NCBI GenBank assembly: GCA_040002845.1
Contig: JBDUDR010000013.1
Coordinates: 1-37,881 of the forward strand
Direction: 5' to 3'
Length of the DNA: 37,881 nucleotides
DNA from: JBDUDR01 sp040002845
GTDB lineage: Bacteria; Actinomycetota; Actinomycetes; Propionibacteriales; Nocardioidaceae
A program made the position numbers and the translations under genes. Position 1 is the stretch's first letter. Each line of letters opens with the position of its first letter. This document shows positions 32,806-37,881 of the stretch, piece by piece. Below the pieces are notes generated by a model that searched no databases, had not been told where the DNA came from, and was given only the letters and a program-made list of their open reading frames with translations.

Positions 32806-33603
32806 ATGCCGACTTGGCAGGAGTTGCAGGATCGCGGCCACGGAGCTGACCACGACTACGAGCGGGGATCACCGCACCTCGTCCACGCACGTTTGCGTAA
32901 CCGGATCGCCGAGCAGGTACGACTCGCCGTCGGTCGCTCCTTCGCGCGGCACGGCAGGTGCCGAGTCCTGGAGATCGGCGCTGGGCACGGTGCCTTCACA
33001 GAGTTCGCTGCCGCGGCAGGGGCCTGCGTGACCGTCACAGAGATGAGTGCCTCGAGCGCCGCCGCCCTTGATCGACGGTTCATCAACAATGACCGGATAC
33101 GCGTCGTCCACGACCCCGACGGAGAATCGGTCCTGCGCGAAGACCATCGCTATGACGTGATCCTCTGTGTCTCTGTCCTGCACCACATTCCCGACTACCT
33201 CGGCTGCGTCAAGCGGCTGACCGACGTCGTTGAGCCGGGGGGCGACCTGATCTCTTTCCAGGATCCGATGTGGTATTCGCGTCGCGGCCGTTTGAACATG
33301 TCGGCTCAGTGGGGGGCATATTTCGCCTGGCGCATGTTCCAAGGGGATCTGGTACGCCGGCTGCGTACTCGGGGGCGTCATCTCCGAGGAATCCGGGACG
33401 AGCGACTCGAGTCGGACATGGTCGAGTACCACGTCGTTCGGCAGGGAGTCGACGAGCTTGCGCTTCAGGGTCTGCTGGGGGATGCCTTCGACGCCGTATC
33501 GCTGGTCACGTACTGGTCGACACAGAGTCCCGCGCTCCAGGAGCTGGGCGACACACTGGGGTTGCGCAGCACGTTCGCGCTGGTGGCAACGGGTCGGCGT
33601 TGA
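32806..33603 (+). CDS. Class I SAM-dependent methyltransferase
   Basis: A 265-residue cytoplasmic enzyme. Motif I is VLEIGAGHGAF, the acidic post-motif region is TVTEMS, and YDVILCVSVLHHIPDY is motif II/post-II of the Methyltransf_11-like fold. It most likely methylates a sugar of the repeat unit or caps the chain; either would be cytoplasmic. The C-terminal part, NMSAQWGAYFAWRMFQGDL onward, resembles methyltransferases found in polysaccharide clusters. ATG start with a weak purine-rich AAGAG before it. Ends TGATG with the Wzy start. Confidence 0.87.
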   Translation: MPTWQELQDRGHGADHDYERGSPHLVHARLRNRIAEQVRLAVGRSFARHGRCRVLEIGAGHGAFTEFAAAAGACVTVTEMSASSAAALDRRFINNDRIRVVHDPDGESVLREDHRYDVILCVSVLHHIPDYLGCVKRLTDVVEPGGDLISFQDPMWYSRRGRLNMSAQWGAYFAWRMFQGDLVRRLRTRGRHLRGIRDERLESDMVEYHVVRQGVDELALQGLLGDAFDAVSLVTYWSTQSPALQELGDTLGLRSTFALVATGRR

Positions 33604-35039
33604 TGATTGGTCACGGACCACCCCCCGCTGCCGGCGCCGCCCCAGCGGCACATGACTCGGGTGGTGTCGCCGCCTCATCCGTGGCATTACTTGCGGGCGG
33701 CCTGACCTTCACGATCCTTCTCTGGTTGGTGGTTCTTCCCTCTACATCAGTCACTGCGTCCGGAGCTGCCATGACGATGGCTGCGTTTGTCGGGGTGTTG
33801 ACCTTGCGAGCGGGGCTGCGCAGGTCCGCGGCGGACCTCGGCCACGTCGACGTCTTTCACCCATGCGTCTTCCCTGTCGTTTATCTGCACATCTCCTTTC
33901 TGTTCCCGACCTGGCTCCTGTTAATCAACGGCGAGCCCCTGCTCGGGTTCACTCGAGCGGACTTGTCGCCCGATACCTCTCTTCTCGTTGCAGTGTCACT
34001 CGTTACCTATGATCTCGGGTCATTGCTCGCGCTGGGACGAGGAGCATCATCACGACCTTCGGAGCATCCAACTGCCCCGGGATTCCTACTCGTCGTGGGT
34101 AGAGCCCTCACGCTCCTGCTGATAGCCCAGTCCGTTTTCACATGGATCCACGGAGGAGCCGGCACCCGGGGCCTGGCGCAGACCTCGTTCACGACTGCGG
34201 ACTCGCTTTCTGCCTTCGCTCTCGTCTTTGCACCCGCGGCCACTCTCCTGCTCGCCTGGGGAGGGCGAGGTGTCGACCATCACGGTTCTCCCCGTTTGCT
34301 TCCGTCCGACCTAGTGCTCCTGTCGGCCCTCCTGGTGATGACGTCCGTGAACGGGGCACGGGGCTCTTCGCTAGTCATCGTGCTCACTGTGCTTCTCGTC
34401 TACTCGCATCACCTTGCCAAACGCTGGGTGATTCCCGTCGCACTACTGCTGGTGCTGGTCGGCGCCGTAGTCATATCTGCGTATCGGTCAGGCGCTGCCG
34501 TGGGAACCGTCAGCCAATCACCGGCACACCGCATCGCGGACGACTGGTCAGTTGCGACATACTCGATCGGTGCTACTGCACAAGCGGTCCCTAGTCAGCG
34601 GGACTTCGAATGGGGTCGTACTTATCTCGTGAGCGCGGTTCGTCAAGTGCCTTCGCCGATCTCCAACCGCCTGCTCGGGCCTCCCACTGACAGTGCTTCC
34701 TACATCTTTCGAGATCTCATTCACTTTAACAACCCGGACCAGGGACTTGGTTACACATTGCCAGCCGAAGGCTACCTAAACTTTGGCTGGGCCGGACTAA
34801 TCGCCGTGTCTTTGCTCTACGGAGCCGCCGTGAGTTACTCCCATCGATGGTTCCGCGTGGGGAATCGCTCGTTGAACTGCTTATATCTAATTGTGGTGGC
34901 GACATTACCCTTGAGTGTCCGTTCCGACGCACTCGGCGCAGTCAAGGCGGTGCTGTATCCATATCTGTTGATAGGCGGCGTGCTTGCCGTCGCTCGGAGC
35001 GTCGAAGGACGTCGGGCCTACCATGGCGAAGGTCAATGA
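33603..35039 (+). CDS. Polysaccharide polymerase, Wzy-like
   Basis: ATG 33603 shares one base with the methyltransferase stop; 478 residues with about ten to twelve membrane segments. The large loop (about 295-390) ends RDLIHFNNPDQGLGYTLPAEGYLNFGWAGLIAV, and the EGYLNFGWAG stretch is typical of O-antigen and capsule polymerases of the Wzy/OtnA type, which join flipped repeat units outside the membrane. An earlier in-frame extension overlaps the methyltransferase and is not used. It has four TTA codons (33687, 33921, 34881, 34905), the highest density in the window, and an AT-richer composition, in line with serotype-specific DNA. Confidence 0.85.
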   Translation: MIGHGPPPAAGAAPAAHDSGGVAASSVALLAGGLTFTILLWLVVLPSTSVTASGAAMTMAAFVGVLTLRAGLRRSAADLGHVDVFHPCVFPVVYLHISFLFPTWLLLINGEPLLGFTRADLSPDTSLLVAVSLVTYDLGSLLALGRGASSRPSEHPTAPGFLLVVGRALTLLLIAQSVFTWIHGGAGTRGLAQTSFTTADSLSAFALVFAPAATLLLAWGGRGVDHHGSPRLLPSDLVLLSALLVMTSVNGARGSSLVIVLTVLLVYSHHLAKRWVIPVALLLVLVGAVVISAYRSGAAVGTVSQSPAHRIADDWSVATYSIGATAQAVPSQRDFEWGRTYLVSAVRQVPSPISNRLLGPPTDSASYIFRDLIHFNNPDQGLGYTLPAEGYLNFGWAGLIAVSLLYGAAVSYSHRWFRVGNRSLNCLYLIVVATLPLSVRSDALGAVKAVLYPYLLIGGVLAVARSVEGRRAYHGEGQ

Positions 35040-35161
35040 GCCGCAACCAGCGCATCATTCTCGTGGTGGAGCGGCCCACGGACATCCAGACGCGTAGAAC
35101 CATGCACACTCGCAAACGTGCCATCTACCATCCGCTGGGGCCGCGCGTCGCGGTCAGTTGA
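35036..35161 (+). CDS. Small ORF, 41 residues, coupled to wzy; possible gene remnant
   Basis: ATG overlaps the wzy stop (ATGA), the same coupling used along the operon, and the ORF ends seven bases inside the 3' end of the convergent LCP gene. The peptide MSRNQRIILVVERPTDIQTRR and following is basic; the opening strand IILVV would suit the first beta strand of a nucleotide-sugar enzyme. It may be the stump of a gene cut off when the LCP end was joined here, a real small protein, or chance. Confidence 0.25.
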   Translation: MSRNQRIILVVERPTDIQTRRTMHTRKRAIYHPLGPRVAVS

Positions 35162-36287
35162 CGGTGGCTCCGATGGTGTCGCCGTCGTGGGTGGCCAGCC
35201 AGGTGCCGAGGTCGTCGATGCGTACCGCCTTGAACAAGGACTGATCTGCCTTCTTGTCCAACAACACGACACTGGCGGCGCCGCGGGTGCCGGTCCCCAG
35301 CAGCGGAACAGTCAAGAAGTCGACGTCATCGGACCGCAGGTCGCGTAGCGAGAACGCCAGCGAACGCATCTCCCCGTTGCTGAACTCGTCGTCCACCGAC
35401 AGGTTCTTGGCCACCGCGCTGAGCGCTGAGTGGAACTTGAACGGATTGGCCAGAGTACCGGCGCTCAGGGTCTGCCGCATCAGTTGCCGCAGGAAGTATT
35501 GCTGCCGCTTGATCCGGTCGAAGTCGCCGCCGGGCAGCCCATACCGCTGCCGCACATACAGAAGCGCCTGCTTGCCGTTGAGCTTCTGCACACCGGCATG
35601 CCAAACCTGTCCGGTCTCTGTGTTGGTGACGGTGTGCGGGACGTCGATGGTGACGCCGCCCAACGCGTCGGTCAAGTTGGCGAACCCCTGCAGGTCGATG
35701 ACCGCCAGATGGTCGATGCGCAGACCGGTCACCTGCTCGATCGTCTGCACGTACAACGACGGACCCCCGAACGAGAACGCGGCATTGATCTTGTTCATCC
35801 CGAACCCCGGGATGTTCACCCAGGAATCCCGCGGAATAGAGATCACACTCGCATGTTGCCGGTCACCGTCGATGTGCAAGATCATGATGGTGTCGCTGCG
35901 CTGCGCCCCCGGCGCCCATTCCGTGCCCGTGGCCCCCTTCCCCGTCGTCTGCGCCACCGACCGGGTATCGCTGCCCGCCAACAAGATATTGACCGCATCC
36001 GCACCAGCACCACTGGCCGGCTTGGTGGGCCGTTGAGACTCATCCAGACCGGCGAAGACACCCGGGATCCGGTCCACCTCGTTACCGAGCTGGTTGGTCA
36101 GGTAGTAGACACCACCCACCGCGCAGGCAATCAAGAACACGAACGCGCCAAGCAATAACAGGAGCACACGCCGCAACCGATGCCGCCGCGGTGGCTCGGT
36201 CCCCTCACCGCCATCGTCGCCGTCGTCGCTATCGACGCCAACATCTGGGTCCTGCCGGTCCGGGAAGCCCGTGCCAGATTCATCCAC
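35154..36287 (-). CDS. LytR-CpsA-Psr (LCP) family glycopolymer transferase
   Basis: Start at GTG 36287, which follows GGAGGAG by six bases; the TTG five codons upstream overlaps that site. About 377 residues: acidic cytosolic tail, one span (RRVLLLLLGAFVFLIACAVGG), then the extracellular LCP domain with NILLAGSDTR, RSDTIMILHID, SIPRDSWVNIPGFG, KINAAFSFGG and RYGLPGGDFDRIKRQQYFLRQL. The Asp and Arg residues in these motifs hold the pyrophosphate of the lipid donor. LCP enzymes attach teichoic acid, arabinogalactan or capsule to peptidoglycan. Facing the wzy operon, it likely anchors the polymer made here. One TTA codon at 36156-36158. Confidence 0.93.
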   Translation of the reverse strand: MDESGTGFPDRQDPDVGVDSDDGDDGGEGTEPPRRHRLRRVLLLLLGAFVFLIACAVGGVYYLTNQLGNEVDRIPGVFAGLDESQRPTKPASGAGADAVNILLAGSDTRSVAQTTGKGATGTEWAPGAQRSDTIMILHIDGDRQHASVISIPRDSWVNIPGFGMNKINAAFSFGGPSLYVQTIEQVTGLRIDHLAVIDLQGFANLTDALGGVTIDVPHTVTNTETGQVWHAGVQKLNGKQALLYVRQRYGLPGGDFDRIKRQQYFLRQLMRQTLSAGTLANPFKFHSALSAVAKNLSVDDEFSNGEMRSLAFSLRDLRSDDVDFLTVPLLGTGTRGAASVVLLDKKADQSLFKAVRIDDLGTWLATHDGDTIGATVN

Positions 36288-36364
36288 GTTTGTCTCCTCC
36301 AACCAATCCTGTGCTCCCGCGAGTATCCCCTGTGGCGGCGGGGTCTTGCAGGAATGCCGTGCAT

Positions 36365-36395
36365 TTGACCACCCGACCCACGTACGAGCGATAAT
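36365..36395 (+). promoter_or_regulatory. Possible promoter of the sulfotransferase gene
   Basis: TTGACC (36365-36370) and GATAAT (36390-36395) are 19 bases apart, two more than ideal, in the gap between the divergent LCP and sulfotransferase genes. Each hexamer is one base from the sigma-70 consensus or close to it. No promoter for LCP was spotted on the other strand. Confidence 0.4.
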
Positions 36396-36441
36396 TCGCT
36401 GAGGACGGACTCAGGCGGTCAACGCACGGCGGGAGCCCACA

Positions 36442-37350
36442 GTGCCGAACTACTCGCGTGCCGGGTCAGGACCCGACATCGTGATCGCGGGAGCAGCCCG
36501 TAGCGGCACTTCCCTGCTCGCGTCGCAACTCAGCATGCATCCTGACATCGATCCGGGATCAGTCAAGGAACCTAACTACTTCTCCCGTCGCGCCGATCGC
36601 GATGACGCCTGGTACGAAGGTCTGTACAAGCCGCGCCAGGCCGGACTCCTGCGTCTCGATGCGAGTGTGTCGTACACCTATCCTCAGTACCCCGATGCTC
36701 TGGAGTCGTTGGCAGAGACCTCCCCCAACGTGTTCGTCGTCTACCTCGTGCGCGACCCCGTACCGCGGGCGATCTCGCACTTCCTGTTCTATCGGCACTA
36801 CTTCACCTACCGTGAACGCGCCTTGGACTTCGGTGCGGCCCTGCGGGCCTCGTCCTACTACACAGACGTCAGCGACTACCGACGCTGGCGGCAGGCGCTG
36901 ACCGCCGCCTTCCCGGACGACCGGCTGCTGGTGGTGCCTTTCCAGGCTGTGACCCGGTCCACCCACCAGGTCGCGTCTGTGATCTGCTCACGGTTGGGGC
37001 TCTCGGCTCCGCCCGAGATGCCCGACCAGGTATATGCGCACCGGAACAACACCGTGGAGTTCCGCCACGACTCGGCCCGCCGGATCAGTCGAGCACTCCG
37101 CCAGAGCCGCCTCTACCCGAGGGTTCGCGCCACCATTGGGGCCCAGGGAATGCGCCGGATCCGGTCGGCGCTTACGCGCACGCCCGAGCTACCGAACGAG
37201 CAAGCTGTGCTCGCGTCCTGCGACAGCGATCAGCTTGCGCAGCTCGACGGCCTCCGGGACCGGGCCCGGCAGGCGGCCTCCGACTGGCTCACCGAGCAGG
37301 ACATCCGCGAGCAGTACGGCTGGTCCCAGTTGTGGACCTTCGCTGATTGA
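36442..37350 (+). CDS. PAPS-dependent sulfotransferase
   Basis: A 302-residue enzyme with both PAPS-binding motifs: GAARSGTSLL (residues 17-26) for the 5'-phosphosulfate and VVYLVRDPVPRAISHF for the 3'-phosphate, with Arg and Ser in the usual places. KEPNYFSRR is also typical of heparan-sulfate-like carbohydrate sulfotransferases. It would sulfate a sugar hydroxyl in the cytoplasm and release PAP. GTG start after GGGAG. It has its own promoter-like sequence and is not coupled to other genes, and is convergent with a glycosyltransferase gene only 18 bases beyond its stop. Second sulfotransferase of the locus, the clearer of the two. Confidence 0.9.
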   Translation: MPNYSRAGSGPDIVIAGAARSGTSLLASQLSMHPDIDPGSVKEPNYFSRRADRDDAWYEGLYKPRQAGLLRLDASVSYTYPQYPDALESLAETSPNVFVVYLVRDPVPRAISHFLFYRHYFTYRERALDFGAALRASSYYTDVSDYRRWRQALTAAFPDDRLLVVPFQAVTRSTHQVASVICSRLGLSAPPEMPDQVYAHRNNTVEFRHDSARRISRALRQSRLYPRVRATIGAQGMRRIRSALTRTPELPNEQAVLASCDSDQLAQLDGLRDRARQAASDWLTEQDIREQYGWSQLWTFAD

Positions 37351-37368
37351 GCGGACCTCTCCTTCGGA

Positions 37369-37881
37369 TCACCGAGAGCCTGCTACCTCGGCATAGATCG
37401 CCTGCAGCGCTTCGAGACTACGTTGCGGCGAGTGCGAGGCCTCATACGACTTCCTGGCTCGCTGCCCCATCTCGCGGAGCTCATCCGGCCGCTCGGTCAG
37501 GTCAAGGAGCCGCTGAGCCAGCGCCGCCGGATCGCCCGTTCGGAACGCGGCGCCAGCGCCCGCCGCCAAGACGGGCTCGCTGATGTTCTCCAGATCCGAG
37601 CACAACACCGGCCGTCCAGCAGCCAGAGCCTGCAAGATCATCAGAGGTTGAGCCTCGTACCACTGAGACGGAAAGACCAACAGGTCGCTCTGCGACAGCA
37701 GGTCCCCCATCGCCTCGGGACTCAGCCACCCCAGGTACGTGATCGCCGGGATCTCGTCGGCGGCCTTCAGCACCAGGTCCTTCAGCGGGCCGTCGCCGGC
37801 TATCCGCAGGGGGACCCGGTCGCCGACGATCCGCCATGCCTGAAGCAGCGTTCGGATGCCCTTCTCCTCCACAAGTCGCCC
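37369..37881 (-). CDS. Glycosyltransferase family 4, C-terminal part (runs off the window)
   Basis: The frame is open to the last base, so the N-terminal half lies to the right. The visible 170 residues begin GRLVEEKGIRTLL, the start of the GT-B C-terminal Rossmann domain, then LRIAGDGPLKDLVL, YLGWLSPEAMGDLLSQSDLLVFPS and EAQPLMILQALAAGRPVL, which holds the conserved Glu pair that contacts the nucleotide sugar. It shows that the polysaccharide locus continues beyond the window. Donor unknown. Confidence 0.9.
   Translation of the reverse strand, partial: GRLVEEKGIRTLLQAWRIVGDRVPLRIAGDGPLKDLVLKAADEIPAITYLGWLSPEAMGDLLSQSDLLVFPSQWYEAQPLMILQALAAGRPVLCSDLENISEPVLAAGAGAAFRTGDPAALAQRLLDLTERPDELREMGQRARKSYEASHSPQRSLEALQAIYAEVAGSR

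Noticed and set aside
5138..36158. A strict bldA-like rule, with TTA codons confined to accessory genes
   Set aside because: TTA also occurs in ppx (8567) and mfd (13299), so the codon is not limited to accessory genes; kept only as a weaker finding.
1..37881. CRISPR arrays, insertion sequences, rRNA genes
   Set aside because: No regularly spaced repeats, transposase-like proteins or rRNA motifs were seen anywhere in the window.

Overview
The window is chromosomal DNA of a high-GC Gram-positive actinomycete. Core evidence is the mfd / SurA-like lipoprotein / mazG / eno / FtsB-like / DUF501 / ppx block, which runs in almost the same order as mfd-mazG-lpqU-eno-Rv1024-Rv1025-Rv1026 of Mycobacterium tuberculosis. 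GTG and TTG starts, GTGA/ATGA gene overlaps and a family 5 uracil-DNA glycosylase agree. A placement in Propionibacteriales (Nocardioides-like) is a guess from the overall look of the proteins, not a demonstrated fact.

Region by region. Positions 1-5.6 kb hold the C-terminal part of a flavin monooxygenase, cystathionine beta-synthase (cbs), a membrane-anchored SGNH hydrolase, a DUF4287 protein, a Bax inhibitor-1/YccA membrane protein, a VapBC-type toxin-antitoxin pair and, just upstream of that pair, a 74-nt tRNA gene with a UAA anticodon. Positions 5.6-16.9 kb are housekeeping on the minus strand: type II NADH dehydrogenase with a Crp/GlxR-like operator, then the coupled block mfd to udgB. 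At 16.9-18.9 kb lie cysQ (PAP phosphatase) and a secreted or anchored beta-propeller-like protein.

Positions 18.9-37.9 kb are a Wzx/Wzy-type surface polysaccharide locus. It has a low-molecular-weight tyrosine phosphatase and, convergent to it, a Wzz-like/BY-kinase chain-length regulator. A tightly coupled plus-strand operon follows: CapD/WbpM-like dehydratase, WecA/WbpL-like priming transferase, WbuB/WbjE-like glycosyltransferase, WbjF-like SDR, CapE/FnlA, CapF/FnlB (with a one-base frameshift), CapG/FnlC, Wzx flippase, sulfotransferase, a second glycosyltransferase, a methyltransferase and Wzy polymerase. An LCP family ligase, a second PAPS-type sulfotransferase and the end of another glycosyltransferase complete the window.

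Working model: CapD, the SDR and the priming transferase put a 6-deoxy-HexNAc on undecaprenyl phosphate; CapEFG make UDP-L-FucNAc, added by the WbuB-like enzyme; further sugars, sulfate and methyl groups are added; Wzx flips and Wzy polymerises under control of the kinase/phosphatase pair; LCP attaches the chain to the wall. The two sulfotransferases would release PAP, which CysQ at the edge of the locus could recycle. The order of the FucNAc genes resembles the Pseudomonas aeruginosa O11 wbj/wbp cluster read backwards. The most unusual points are the class-I-sized UAA tRNA beside a VapBC pair whose toxin gene uses a TTA codon, the capF frameshift, the predicted sulfated FucNAc polymer, and two tiny ORFs coupled into the operon.
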